NCBI GenBank assembly: GCA_963664365.1
Contig: OY761144.1
Coordinates: 1,116,001-1,180,000, forward strand
Length of the DNA: 64,000 nucleotides
Direction of reading: 5' to 3'
Source of the DNA: VXRN01 sp963664365
GTDB lineage: Bacteria > Chloroflexota > Dehalococcoidia > Lucifugimonadales > UBA1123
The notes under the pieces were generated by a model. The model worked only from the letters and a program-made list of their open reading frames with translations, ran no database searches and had not been told where the DNA came from. The position numbers and the translations under genes are program-made. Of the stretch, positions 51,109 to 59,670 are shown one piece after another. Within the stretch, counting starts at the first letter, position 1, and the number at the start of each line of letters is the position of its first letter.

Positions 51109-51147
51109 CCCCTCTCCCTTTAGGGAGAGGGCTAGGGTGAGGGTGAA
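51109..51147 (+). repeat. Dispersed CCCTCTCCC hairpin repeat, copy 4
   Basis: CCCTCTCCCT-TT-AGGGAGAGGG hairpin with the tail CTAGGGTGAGGGTGA, 50 bases after the ilvE stop. It is nearly identical to copy 2. Confidence 0.85.
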
Positions 51148-51187
51148 CCATAAGGCTGTCCATCATATCACGTTGACAAAACGCTAG

Positions 51188-51628
51188 ATGTTCACCTTCG
51201 CAACCGACTACTACATCGGCGTCTTCATATCCGCCATGGGCGCGCTCCAACTCGCCGCTTCACTCGGCGGACTAAAGGGCCTGCTGATTTTCAAGTCCCC
51301 GACCGTCTCCCGAACGCTGGCCATCGCGCTGGTCGTCGCCGGATTCGTCCTGTTCTTCAGCACAGGCTCCCGCAACATCAACGACTACGAGGGCGGACTC
51401 GACGCCCCGACCCAGGGCCTGTTCTTCTTCCTCGGAGCGTCAACCGCCGTGCTGGTAACGCTCGTCGTGTCTTCGCTCGTCAACCACCGGATGCGCGGAG
51501 ATGAGCGCGATCCGTCCACTGGAGTCGAGGCCCTGCGAGACACAAACTACGCGCTCGCCCTGGCGCGCAGCATCTCCTACTGGTGCAAGAATTGGCGAAC
51601 CCAGACGAAACGCTATTTCTCGCGATAA
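51188..51628 (+). CDS. Small membrane protein, three predicted helices
   Basis: A 146-residue protein with hydrophobic segments YYIGVFISAMGALQLAASLGG, TLAIALVVAGFVLFF and FFFLGASTAVLVTLVVSSLV. A hydrophilic C-terminal tail rich in Arg/Lys follows. I do not recognise a family. Its last 46 bases overlap the PAP2-like gene in another frame, so the two are co-transcribed and probably translationally linked. A partner role in the same membrane complex is possible but not shown. Confidence 0.65.
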   Translation: MFTFATDYYIGVFISAMGALQLAASLGGLKGLLIFKSPTVSRTLAIALVVAGFVLFFSTGSRNINDYEGGLDAPTQGLFFFLGASTAVLVTLVVSSLVNHRMRGDERDPSTGVEALRDTNYALALARSISYWCKNWRTQTKRYFSR

Positions 51629-52173
51629 ACGGCTTCGTCGGCGCTCTGCCCATCCTGGACAGGGTCGCCCGCTGGGTCGTCAGCGACTACCTCGTGCCCG
51701 TCGGACTCGCCCTGATGCTGATCGTAGTCTGGTTCATGAAGGAAGACCGCGACGAAAGAGCCAAGCACCAAATCGGCGTCCTAGTCGCGCTGGGTTCGAT
51801 GTCCCTCTCCAGCCTCGTCGTCTTCATCCTCAACATCTACTACTTCCGACCCCGGCCGTTCGAGGACCTCGACGTCAATCTGCTCTTCTACCAGCCGACC
51901 GACTCCTCATTCCCCTCCAACGCCGTGGCCGCCGTTTCCGGCATAGCGTTCGGAATCTGGGGAGTAAATCGCGCCGTCGGCTGGATGGCGATCTCAGCCG
52001 CCGGCCTCTACGGACTTGCCAGAGTGTACGCCGGGGTACACTACCCGCTAGACGTAATCGCCGGAGCCGCGATAGCGATTCCCAGCGCCTTCATCATCTT
52101 CAAGCTGCGAGACCTGCTGATGCCCCTGCCGCTCTGGCTAATCAAGTTCGCCCGAATCCTGCGCCTGGCCTAG
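51583..52173 (+). CDS. PAP2-superfamily membrane protein with altered catalytic motifs
   Basis: A 196-residue protein with five to six membrane helices and PAP2 landmarks. YYFRPRPF corresponds to motif 1, SSFPSNAVAAVSG to motif 2 and RVYAGVHYPLDVIAG to motif 3 (nucleophile histidine present). The lysine of KxxxxxxRP appears as asparagine, and the histidine of PSGH appears as alanine, so phosphatase activity is doubtful. Active relatives dephosphorylate undecaprenyl diphosphate or phosphatidic acid. The start is GTG at 51583, inside the preceding gene; a TTG at 51592 is an alternative. Confidence 0.75.
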   Translation: MQELANPDETLFLAINGFVGALPILDRVARWVVSDYLVPVGLALMLIVVWFMKEDRDERAKHQIGVLVALGSMSLSSLVVFILNIYYFRPRPFEDLDVNLLFYQPTDSSFPSNAVAAVSGIAFGIWGVNRAVGWMAISAAGLYGLARVYAGVHYPLDVIAGAAIAIPSAFIIFKLRDLLMPLPLWLIKFARILRLA

Positions 52174-52183
52174 CTCAAACCCC

Positions 52184-53605
52184 TCACTGCCGTCCGCTTT
52201 TCTTAGGGCGAAAGTCTGGCGCGTCGATTGGCTTGAGAGACACCACGGTCTTATCCTTCATTCGAGACAGAATTGACGCATCCCGTCCCGTGTCCACTTT
52301 CAAGGGAGTGCCAATATTACCCACACCAATCAGATTAATGTGGGTTGTGATCACTGTGGACAATCTCAGGTCGTGGCGATGCACAATCAACTGGTACAGT
52401 TTCTCATACGCCCAGTCACTTTGCTGCTCAATGCCGAGATCATCGAGTATCAGTATCGGCGCGTCTCGCAGTTTCTCGAATTCGCGCCCATAGGTGAATC
52501 GGCTCTTTTCATCGAAAGTCCCGCGAAGGTGGTCCAGCAGCACTGGCACAGAGGCGAACAAGACCGGCTGCCCCTGTTTCAAGCGCTCTGCGGCAATGGC
52601 GACAGCTAGATGAGTTTTTCCGACACCTGTACCGCCGAAGAAGCATAGCCAACCATCGGGGTACGATGCGTAACTCTTCGCCGCGTCAAATGCCGCCTGA
52701 AGACTCGCCCCCTGCGGCGCCGACGGATTATTCCCTCGCGTGTCGAACGTCTGGAAGGTCATCCTCGTCAGCATCTCATCGGGGACGCTGCCAAGCTGCT
52801 TAGCCGGCCCTTGGACACGGCTTCCTACCGGCAGAACCCGACTTAGATCAGGGTCAGTCATCCGGCTGTGTATGTACGGGTCGATCTCTGCCAGATCGGC
52901 CGCCGTCGTGACCACCGTCGGCAGTTCGGCGTTGGCGCGACGGTTGAATATCTGCTGGAGCTTCTCCTGCGCCCATGGCGTCGGACTCTGGGTGCCCAGC
53001 CCGTCCAAGACCAGGAGCGGCGCGTTGTTCACCTGCTCGAAAAGCTCAGAGTACGACATATCGCTCGTAGGAGCGTAGGTCGAGCGCAGATCGTCCAGCA
53101 GGTCCGGCACGTGGACGAAGAATACCGGCCTGCCGTTCTCTATGCAGTAATTGGCTATGGCCGCCGCAAGGTGTGTCTTGCCCGACCCGTTCGGACCTGT
53201 GAGCGTCAGCCACCCGGACGGACTTTCAGCGTATGCCAGCGCCACCTCATAAGCCATGCCGAACAGTCGCTTGCTCTCAGGATCATTGGCCCTGCCATTC
53301 GGGTCGAGCGACCCGAATGTCCGCCGCGACAGCGGCCCCATGTTGGCGTATCGCCTCAGCCGGGACTCGCGCTCCCCGCCAGAGGCGTCGGCCCGGCATT
53401 GGCACGGCTGAGCCTTGCCGAAGTCGGGATGCCCGACCGGGACTTCGGCCGTCAACCATCTGCGGTTTCCGCAGGTGGCGCATACCTCTCCCGGCTCCTC
53501 CCGGTAGATGTAGCCTTCGTCGGGCGGCGAGAGGTCCCCGTTGACCGCGCTAGAATCGCGCGGCTTTCGTAGGATGTCGCCCAGTTCCTGAAAGTCCTCT
53601 ACCAT
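52184..53605 (-). CDS. DnaC-like protein with two AAA+ ATPase domains in tandem
   Basis: A 473-residue protein. The N-terminal part has a cysteine set (C42, C45, C68, C70) like the zinc finger of DnaC/DnaI-type loaders. A first ATPase domain follows (Walker A GPNGSGKT at 137-144, Walker B LLVLDGLG). A linker leads to a second domain (Walker A GGTGVGKT at 324-331, Walker B ILILDDLG). Single-domain DnaC/IstB-type proteins load replicative helicase or serve transposases. Two domains in one chain is unusual. It is the last gene of a run with rplI, dnaB and a DnaD-like gene, so helicase loading is the best guess. The ATG at 53605 has GGTGGGA upstream and overlaps the DnaD-like gene by 56 bases. 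Confidence 0.85.
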   Translation of the reverse strand: MVEDFQELGDILRKPRDSSAVNGDLSPPDEGYIYREEPGEVCATCGNRRWLTAEVPVGHPDFGKAQPCQCRADASGGERESRLRRYANMGPLSRRTFGSLDPNGRANDPESKRLFGMAYEVALAYAESPSGWLTLTGPNGSGKTHLAAAIANYCIENGRPVFFVHVPDLLDDLRSTYAPTSDMSYSELFEQVNNAPLLVLDGLGTQSPTPWAQEKLQQIFNRRANAELPTVVTTAADLAEIDPYIHSRMTDPDLSRVLPVGSRVQGPAKQLGSVPDEMLTRMTFQTFDTRGNNPSAPQGASLQAAFDAAKSYASYPDGWLCFFGGTGVGKTHLAVAIAAERLKQGQPVLFASVPVLLDHLRGTFDEKSRFTYGREFEKLRDAPILILDDLGIEQQSDWAYEKLYQLIVHRHDLRLSTVITTHINLIGVGNIGTPLKVDTGRDASILSRMKDKTVVSLKPIDAPDFRPKKSGRQ

Positions 53606-54242
53606 CGCGTTCCCACCTTTCGAGAATCGTAGAGACGTACCGCCAACTTCGCTTGTTCTGCGCCGCCGCCTCTCCGAAAGCCTCCTCGATCCACTCTTGC
53701 GGATACAGACCGTCCGCCTCCCGCAGCGCATCCGCGATCATCGGACTGATCAGCCCGATGTTCTGCTCGTACATCGCGTAGATATTGGGCCTCTCCACCG
53801 CCGCCGTAGGCTCCGGATATTCCGCGTCTGCCCGCCAACCATCGCCCGCGGCCTTCGCCAGTCCGGCGCGGTCCGACTCGATGTTCAGCCCGAACATCGG
53901 CTGCCTGTCTCTCCCGGCCCCGGCGACCGCGAAAGCCAAAGTGCCCCGCTTCACAGCGCGCGCCAGCGACCTCTCTATCCGCTCCGCGCTCGACGCGTCA
54001 CCCTCCGCCGGAATAGCGCGCGCAAGGCTCTTGTCGGCCTGCAACTCGCGCAGCGTGACGAATCTCGGATATCCCCTCTTCTGGCTCAGCAGCGCGACGA
54101 CCCTCAGCGTACACTTCAACTCATCGAGGTCGTCTATCACCTCCAGAAGCGAGCCGAGCATCGGCGCGGGAACGGGAACCTGCTGAACCCGCTTCGGAAA
54201 GCCCGGATAGGTCTTTTCTGAGTCCATTCTCACCCGCTCCAT
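53550..54242 (-). CDS. DnaD-like replication protein
   Basis: A 230-residue protein whose C-terminal region is a DnaD/DnaB_2 domain: NIYAMYEQNIGLISPMIADALREAD, PQEWIEEAFGEAAAQNKRSWRYVSTILERWERDG. The first part is a winged-helix-like domain (VVALLSQKRGYPRFVTLRELQADKSL). In Firmicutes, DnaD and DnaB cooperate with the DnaI loader in replication initiation and restart. The start at 54242 overlaps the dnaB stop (TGATG); an in-frame ATG six codons later is possible. Its position between dnaB and a DnaC-like loader strongly supports a replication role. Confidence 0.85.
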   Translation of the reverse strand: MERVRMDSEKTYPGFPKRVQQVPVPAPMLGSLLEVIDDLDELKCTLRVVALLSQKRGYPRFVTLRELQADKSLARAIPAEGDASSAERIERSLARAVKRGTLAFAVAGAGRDRQPMFGLNIESDRAGLAKAAGDGWRADAEYPEPTAAVERPNIYAMYEQNIGLISPMIADALREADGLYPQEWIEEAFGEAAAQNKRSWRYVSTILERWERDGRGLSGTGRHPTKAARF

Positions 54243-55642
54243 CACATCGGAGCGTACTCCATCTCCCGTGCGGGCGAGTAGTCGAGCGTCTCGAATCGTA
54301 CCCTGTCGTTTCTGAAGTACAGCGGCACCGTCCCCACAGGCCCGTTGCGATGCTTCGCCACCATGATCTCCGCGATGTTCTCCGGATACTGCTCGGTCGG
54401 GAACTTGCGCTCCCATTCGTCCTGCGTCGTGTAGTGGTCCTCGCGATGTATGAAAGCCACCACGTCCGCGTCCTGCTCGATCGACCCGGATTCACGAAGG
54501 TCCGACAGCAGCGGCCTGTGATTCGGCCTCTGCTCCACCGCGCGGCTTAGCTGAGAGCAGGCCAGCACCGGAATATCCAACTCGCGCGCCAGTCCCTTGA
54601 GAGAGCGCGATACCTCACCAAGCGCGATCGCGCGGTTGTCGCTCCGACCCGTATCCACGAGTTGCAGATAGTCCACTATCAGCAGATCCAGGCCACGCTC
54701 CTGGTGAAGCCGCCTCGACTTGCTCCGCAGCTCCATCACCGTTTGGAACGGCGTCTCGTCAATGAAGATTGGAAGATCCGACAGCAGCCCGATCGCGTCC
54801 AGGACCCTCTGGTCTTCCTCATCATTGAGCAGAGTTAGGCGCATCCGGTGACTGTCCACTTCAGCCTCGGACGCCAACAGGCGAACGGCGATCTGCTCGC
54901 CGCTCATCTCCAAGCTGAAGACGCCGGTGCTCATGCCCTGTTCGGCCGCGTACCGCGCTACGTTCAGCGCGAGCGCGCTCTTGCCCAGGCTGGGACGCGC
55001 TGCCACGATTACCAGGTCCGAGCGTTGGAGTCCGCCCCCCAGAAGCTGGTCAAGGCTCGAAAAGCCGGTTGGTACGGGCGCCAGCGACATCGCCGACGGA
55101 TCTACCAGAGTGCCCGTCTGCTCCATGTAGTTGTCCAGGAACACCCGGATGTGCATGAAGTCTCGCGTTCCGCGGCCTGCGCGGACTCCGTACAGAACCT
55201 CTTCCGCCTGGCTCAGCACCTCGTTTTCGTCCGGCCCGCCCTCGTGCCCCAGGTCCACGATGCGGACGCCGGCGCGGATTATCTGCCTGAGCACCGAGGT
55301 GCGGTACACAATCCCGGCGTAGTACTCTATGTGGACCGACGTGGGTACGTTCGACACCAGCGCGCTGAGATATTCGGCGCCGCCGACCGTTGTCAGCAAG
55401 TCGCGGTCGTTGTTGTCCGACTGCCGCGCCAACTCGTGCGCTACGGTCACCTGGTTCACCGCCTCGTTCCGCTCGAACAGCGCGAGGCACGCCTCGTAGC
55501 ACAATCGGTTGCGCTGGCTGTAGAAGTCGGACGGCGTCAGACTGCCCGCAATGCGAGTCAAAGACTCGCCGTCGATCAGGATCGAGCCGATTACGGACTC
55601 TTCGGCGGTGATGTCGTTGGGTTGAAGACGGTCGCTAACCAA
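54242..55642 (-). CDS. dnaB: Replicative DNA helicase DnaB
   Basis: Hexameric 5'-3' helicase of the replication fork, 466 residues. The N-terminal domain begins NDITAEESVIGSILIDGESL. The RecA-like domain has AARPSLGKSALALN (Walker A, K221), MSGEQIAVRLLASEAEVD, LLIVDYLQLV and PVLACSQLSRAVEQRPNHRPLLSDLRESGSIEQDAD. It is complete, with no intein. It lies 97 bases downstream of rplI on the same strand, and the DnaD-like gene starts at its stop codon, so initiation proteins and helicase are made together. Confidence 0.97.
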   Translation of the reverse strand: MVSDRLQPNDITAEESVIGSILIDGESLTRIAGSLTPSDFYSQRNRLCYEACLALFERNEAVNQVTVAHELARQSDNNDRDLLTTVGGAEYLSALVSNVPTSVHIEYYAGIVYRTSVLRQIIRAGVRIVDLGHEGGPDENEVLSQAEEVLYGVRAGRGTRDFMHIRVFLDNYMEQTGTLVDPSAMSLAPVPTGFSSLDQLLGGGLQRSDLVIVAARPSLGKSALALNVARYAAEQGMSTGVFSLEMSGEQIAVRLLASEAEVDSHRMRLTLLNDEEDQRVLDAIGLLSDLPIFIDETPFQTVMELRSKSRRLHQERGLDLLIVDYLQLVDTGRSDNRAIALGEVSRSLKGLARELDIPVLACSQLSRAVEQRPNHRPLLSDLRESGSIEQDADVVAFIHREDHYTTQDEWERKFPTEQYPENIAEIMVAKHRNGPVGTVPLYFRNDRVRFETLDYSPAREMEYAPM

Positions 55643-55739
55643 GCCTGCCTCCGCTTGGCCGACCCGCCGCGATTGCGTCGGGAGCGCACGCGCCCCGTCA
55701 ACCTGGGATGCGCGCCCTCGGCCTGATACTCTTGTGTGG

Positions 55740-56321
55740 TTACTCTTCTGTTTCGTCGTCCTCTGAGGACTCCGACTCTTCCGCCTCGTCGTCTTCCTCG
55801 GCGGCCTCGGCTTCAGCGGCTGCCGCTGCCTCCGCCTGAGCCCTCAACGATTCCACGAACTCCTCAGCCGTCGTACCCGTCGGATAGACGAGAACCGAGA
55901 CGCCCGCCCGGACCTCGGGATGCAGGCTGACCGTGACGTCATACTCGCCGAGGTCGCGTATCGGCTCCTCAAGATCCACAGTCCGCCTGTCTATCTCCCT
56001 CTCCGTGACCTCGCCCAGCCGCTCCGCTATGATCGCGCTCGTGACGGAGCCGTACAGTCTGCCCGTGCTTCCGGCGCGCATCTCAACTTCGATCCGCGCG
56101 CCCTCGATCTCCGACGCCAGTTCCCGCATATCCTCAAGACGCTTCACGCGGTTGACGTCCGCTTGGCGTCTGAGCTTCTCGACGCGCTGCAATGCGTTGT
56201 GCGTAGCGGGCGTCGCCAGGCTTTTGGGTATCAAGTAGTTCCGGGCGAACCCATTCTTGACCTCTTTGACCTCGCCCCCCTGGGCCACGCCGGGGACATC
56301 TTCCAAGAACACGACTCGCAT
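55740..56321 (-). CDS. rplI: Ribosomal protein L9 with a long acidic C-terminal tail
   Basis: 50S ribosomal protein L9. The 193-residue protein has the N-terminal rRNA-binding domain (MRVVFLEDVPGVAQGGEVKEVKNGFARNYLIPKSLA), the connecting helix and the C-terminal domain (LGEYDVTVSLHPEVRAGVSVLVYPTG). It is longer than the usual 148-150 residues because of an Ala/Glu/Asp/Ser-rich tail (about 160-193) ending EDDETEE. The ribosome binding site is GGAGGAAG. It is the first gene of the dnaB operon, as in many bacteria. Confidence 0.96.
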   Translation of the reverse strand: MRVVFLEDVPGVAQGGEVKEVKNGFARNYLIPKSLATPATHNALQRVEKLRRQADVNRVKRLEDMRELASEIEGARIEVEMRAGSTGRLYGSVTSAIIAERLGEVTEREIDRRTVDLEEPIRDLGEYDVTVSLHPEVRAGVSVLVYPTGTTAEEFVESLRAQAEAAAAAEAEAAEEDDEAEESESSEDDETEE

Positions 56322-56429
56322 GGCAAGAAAACTTCCTCCGCTTGTTTAGGCCCGGCTATCCTGATTCGCGGCCGGGCCAACGCCTCTATTCTGCCACACC
56401 ACGCCCGTCAATGAACACCCCACCTTGCC

Positions 56430-56903
56430 CTATGTGCCCGGCGGCGGCTCGTCGAACTGCTCTCCTCGCCCCTCCGCTTCCAAGCGTCGCCTGTTCCAGC
56501 CTTCTATCTCTACCGCCAGCGATTCGCGGCCTTCCTCACGGCCTTCTTCGCGGCCTTCCTCGCGGAGCCTCTCGCGCTGACGCTCTATCTTGTCGTACAG
56601 ATAGTCCCTCGTAGCTCGGGCCATTATCATTATTCCACCTCCTGCTATGAAGTTTCCGACCATTACGCTAATTATCGAAAAGACTATGATCAGCGGCACA
56701 CCGTCTGCCGCCTTCGACCCGACGGCAAGCGAGGTATCGAGCAGGTTCGCGTGTCTGCCGCTCGATACCTCCGCCCATACCGTGAGACCGGTCCAGACGA
56801 TAGTCAGCAGGCATATTACCCATAAGGCGCCAAGGCAGCAGTTCCCTGGTGATGCTGAGCGGCGAGTACAGGCCGCGCGAATCATCTGACATTGCTTGAG
56901 CAC
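56430..56903 (-). CDS. Second two-helix membrane protein with EGR-repeat tail
   Basis: A 157-residue frame. It has membrane helices CCLGALWVICLLTIVWTGLTVW and VPLIIVFSIISVMVGNFIAGGGIMIM, then a charged tail KIERQRERLREEGREEGREEGRE, resembling the protein at 47115-47567. The start is uncertain. The listed GTG at 56903 falls inside the ribosome binding site (AAGGGGGGTG). That site is better spaced for an ATG at 56892 in another frame, which runs MSDDSRGLYSPLSITRELL. A frameshift between the two frames is possible. The function is unknown. Confidence 0.55.
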   Translation of the reverse strand: MLKQCQMIRAACTRRSASPGNCCLGALWVICLLTIVWTGLTVWAEVSSGRHANLLDTSLAVGSKAADGVPLIIVFSIISVMVGNFIAGGGIMIMARATRDYLYDKIERQRERLREEGREEGREEGRESLAVEIEGWNRRRLEAEGRGEQFDEPPPGT

Positions 56904-56916
56904 CCCCCTTGCCGCG

Positions 56917-57906
56917 TCACACGGCCTGTGGAGAATCGACGTGCGTTGGGACGCCCTCCGCCTCGAACGCGGCGTCGATGCGGGCGCGCGTCTCTGAGTC
57001 CAGCTTCCAGTCCGCGGCGGCGACGTTCTCTTTCAATTCGCGCTCATTCCTGACTCCCACGAGTCCGACGGACACCGCCGGATGCCCGGTCGTCCACGCG
57101 ATGGCCAACTGCGCGACGCTCTTATCGTGCTCGGCGGCGATGGCCTTGAGCCGCTCGACCACCCGCAGTTCACGCGCGAACTCGTCGGGCTGGAACAGCG
57201 GCAACTCGAACGCCTTCCCGCCCCTGCGCCAATCGCTCTCCTCGAACGTCGTCTCAGGCGTGAACGCTCCCGACAGCAGGCCGAATCCCAGCGTGCCGTA
57301 GGCCATGAACCCGATGTTATTCTCGGCGCAGAACGGCAGAACCGCCGACTCCATCCGCCGGTCGAACATGTGGTATCCAACCTGGTTGGCCGCCAAGTGT
57401 CCGTGCCGCTCGCACTCGGCCATCATATCGGGCGTGAAGTTGGACACGCCGTAGCGCCTGATCTTGCCGTCGTCCTTCAGCTTGTTCAGCGCCGACATCG
57501 TCTCCTCGAACGGCGTGTCGTGGTCGGGCCAGTGGATTAGCAGCAGGTCCAGGTAGTCGGTCTCCAACCGCTGAAGGCAGCCCTCTGTCCGATTGATCAC
57601 GTGGTCGTATGTGGAATTGCGGCCCGTGTTCCTCCCGTCCTCGTCGTATTGGAAGCCCACCTTGCTGACTAGAACTATGTCGTTGCGCCTGTTGCCCAGC
57701 GCCTTGGCGAGCAGCCTCTCCGAGTGGTACGGGCCGTACACCTCGGCGGTGTCGAATAGCGTAATGCCATGATCGATTGCGGCGCGCACCGCCTGGGCCG
57801 CCTCGTCGACGTCGATGTGGCCGTAGCTGGTAGTGCTCATCTCCCACGTGCCGAATCCTATGGCCGATGTGTAGAGTCCGCTGTCTCCGAGTTGTCTTTG
57901 TTCCAT
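56917..57906 (-). CDS. Aldo/keto reductase
   Basis: A 329-residue TIM-barrel NADPH-dependent oxidoreductase. Catalytic residues are D52 and Y57 in FDTAEVYGPYHSERLLAKAL, K82 in VLVSKVGF and the histidine in LLLIHWPDHD. The C-terminal cofactor region has SVGLVGVRNERELKENVAAADWKL. It reduces aldehydes or ketones to alcohols; many family members act on methylglyoxal or sugars. The start has a GGGAG site 5 bases upstream. No operon partner is clear, since the next gene upstream on this strand ends 118 bases away. Confidence 0.93.
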   Translation of the reverse strand: MEQRQLGDSGLYTSAIGFGTWEMSTTSYGHIDVDEAAQAVRAAIDHGITLFDTAEVYGPYHSERLLAKALGNRRNDIVLVSKVGFQYDEDGRNTGRNSTYDHVINRTEGCLQRLETDYLDLLLIHWPDHDTPFEETMSALNKLKDDGKIRRYGVSNFTPDMMAECERHGHLAANQVGYHMFDRRMESAVLPFCAENNIGFMAYGTLGFGLLSGAFTPETTFEESDWRRGGKAFELPLFQPDEFARELRVVERLKAIAAEHDKSVAQLAIAWTTGHPAVSVGLVGVRNERELKENVAAADWKLDSETRARIDAAFEAEGVPTHVDSPQAV

Positions 57907-58023
57907 ATCGTCTCCCTTCCGGTATAGTTGGGTACGCGCCCTCGCCTGACATTGCCGGACGCCCCGTTAGTATAACGCAACTACGTCGCCACTTGGACGT
58001 TGGCGGCCGTCAGCCAAGCGAAT

Positions 58024-59121
58024 CTACACATTGAACAGAACGTGTACCACGTCCCCGTCCGACACCGTGTAGGTCTTGCCCTCCTGCCGGAGAAGGCCGC
58101 GCCTGCGGGCCTCGGCTTCCGACCCGCATTTCACGAGCTCCTCACACGCTATCACCTCTGCGCGGATGAATCCTCGAGCCATGTCCGAGTGTACCCTGCC
58201 CGCGGCCTTCAGCGCCGACTCTCCCCGCGTCAGCGTCCATGCCCGCGCCTCTTTCGGGCCGCCGGTGAAGAAAGTGATCTGGTCTAGCGCGCTGTACGAC
58301 AGCCGCACCATTCTATCCAGCCCCGACTCTCCCGCTCCCAGCGACTCCCGAAACTCACGCTCATCCTCCGGCTCCATTTGGACGAGCTCCATCTCCAGCT
58401 TGCCGGGCAATATCGTCCAGAAGACCCCGCTCTCCGCGACCTCGGCCTCCAGCCTCGACTCGATCTCCGAAAACCCGTCTAGCTGGTCCTCCCCGGCGTT
58501 CACCACCACGATAACCGGCTTGGCGGTCAGAAACTGGAACTCCGACACCCGGCGCGTGTCCTCCTGGTTCAAACTCTGCTTCCGGATCGGCAGACCCGCG
58601 TCCAGACCCTCTTTCAACCTCGATATCGACTCACGCTCCCTGAGCATCGCGTCCCTGTCTCCGCCCCGCGCGCCCTTGCTGTTCTGAGCGATACGCTCCA
58701 GTCTGCGGTCCAGTATCTCCAGGTCCGCGAAAGTGAGTTCATAGAGCATCGTCTCAATGTCGCGGAACGGATCAACCCCGTCTCCGCCGTCTGGCACAGA
58801 CGGGTCTTCGAATGCGCGCGCCACAATCACCAGCGCGTCCGACGTCTGGATACGGTTGAGGTACTCGCCGGAGATGCCCCTTGTGCGGCCCAGCCCGTCC
58901 GGAGCCGCGGGCAGGTCCACGTAGGCGATCTCGGCCTGGGTCGTCCTGGCGGGCTTGTAGATCTCCGCCAGCGGCGCCAGCCTGCCGTCAGGAACCTTGG
59001 CCACGCCGACGTTCGGCTTGGAGACGCCTGAGTAGTCCGCCACATGGGCCGAACCTCTAGTCACCGCGTTGAATACGGTCGTCTTGCCGCTGAAGGGTAG
59101 TCCGATGATCGCAAGCTGCAT
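58024..59121 (-). CDS. ychF: Redox-regulated ATPase YchF
   Basis: Obg-related P-loop ATPase of 365 residues. G1 is GLPFSGKTT in place of the usual NVGKS/T. It has NVGVAKVPDGRLAPLAEIYKPARTTQAEIAYVDLPA and G4-like VVNAGED. The C-terminal TGS-like domain has the DUF933 pattern (AWTLTRGESALKAAGRVHSDMARGFIRAEVIACEELVKCGSEAEARRRGLLRQEGKTY). It binds ATP more than GTP and associates with ribosomes. The true start is the ATG at 59121; the open frame upstream overlaps the DUF1232 gene, which ends 14 bases before it. Confidence 0.95.
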   Translation of the reverse strand: MQLAIIGLPFSGKTTVFNAVTRGSAHVADYSGVSKPNVGVAKVPDGRLAPLAEIYKPARTTQAEIAYVDLPAAPDGLGRTRGISGEYLNRIQTSDALVIVARAFEDPSVPDGGDGVDPFRDIETMLYELTFADLEILDRRLERIAQNSKGARGGDRDAMLRERESISRLKEGLDAGLPIRKQSLNQEDTRRVSEFQFLTAKPVIVVVNAGEDQLDGFSEIESRLEAEVAESGVFWTILPGKLEMELVQMEPEDEREFRESLGAGESGLDRMVRLSYSALDQITFFTGGPKEARAWTLTRGESALKAAGRVHSDMARGFIRAEVIACEELVKCGSEAEARRRGLLRQEGKTYTVSDGDVVHVLFNV

Positions 59122-59135
59122 GGCGGAATTGCGGA

Positions 59136-59477
59136 CTACTCGTCGAGCCTGCGATACTCGCCGTCGATGACCGCGCTGCCGTCGTCCGGCCTCTGGCTGC
59201 CCCCTTGGTATCCGGGCGCTCCCGCGACATCCATCAGAACGTCCCTCGGTGTCAGCAGTATCAACATCAGCCCGGCAATCACGAGCGCGAGAACGTCGTC
59301 GATCCTGCCCAGTAGCGGAATGAAGTCCGGGGCCAAGTCGAGCGGTGATATGATGTAGGCGATGGCGGCAGGCAGCAGCAACTTCAGCCGAAAAGGAACT
59401 CGGCTGTCCAGCATCAGCCGTAAAATCAGGCGAGGTATCCCCGTCATGCTCAACAGGGTCCAAAGCCCTCTCAACAT
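59136..59477 (-). CDS. DUF1232 (YkvA-like) membrane protein
   Basis: A 113-residue protein with the DUF1232 core AYIISPLDLAPDFIPLLGRIDDVLAL in a hydrophobic context. A second hydrophobic stretch (VIAGLMLILLTP) and a polar tail follow. The family is widespread and its function is unknown. Two hydrophobic segments suggest a membrane location. The start is the ATG at 59477. It is the gene directly upstream of ychF on the same strand. Confidence 0.85.
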   Translation of the reverse strand: MLRGLWTLLSMTGIPRLILRLMLDSRVPFRLKLLLPAAIAYIISPLDLAPDFIPLLGRIDDVLALVIAGLMLILLTPRDVLMDVAGAPGYQGGSQRPDDGSAVIDGEYRRLDE

Positions 59478-59556
59478 CTCGCTACCCCCGGTTCGTTCGT
59501 CTAAGATAGATTATAGCCGCTTTCGGCGCAACAGGAAACGACAAGAGTAGGGCATT

Positions 59557-59573
59557 GAGACTGTGTCAGTCTC
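59557..59573. terminator. Short hairpin between the VOC and DUF1232 genes
   Basis: GAGACT and AGTCTC form a perfect 6-base stem with loop GTGTC. There is no T run, so this may be a transcript stabiliser or a chance palindrome. Confidence 0.3.
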
Positions 59574-59670
59574 CTAGCCACATTCAAGTCGTGCATTTGA
59601 TCCTCGGGGGCGCCCCGCTGAGATCGGAGATCGCCACGACCCATGGGGCTGGTGCGACTGCTCAAGATCG

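Noticed and set aside
53283..53572. Frames on the forward strand over the DnaC-like gene (52868-53572, 53697-54221)
   Set aside because: They are antisense to Walker motifs and the DnaD domain and have no supporting motif.
59122..59463. Extended YchF start
   Set aside because: The extension is the DUF1232 gene read in another frame; YchF proteins begin at MQLAIIGLP-type sequence.
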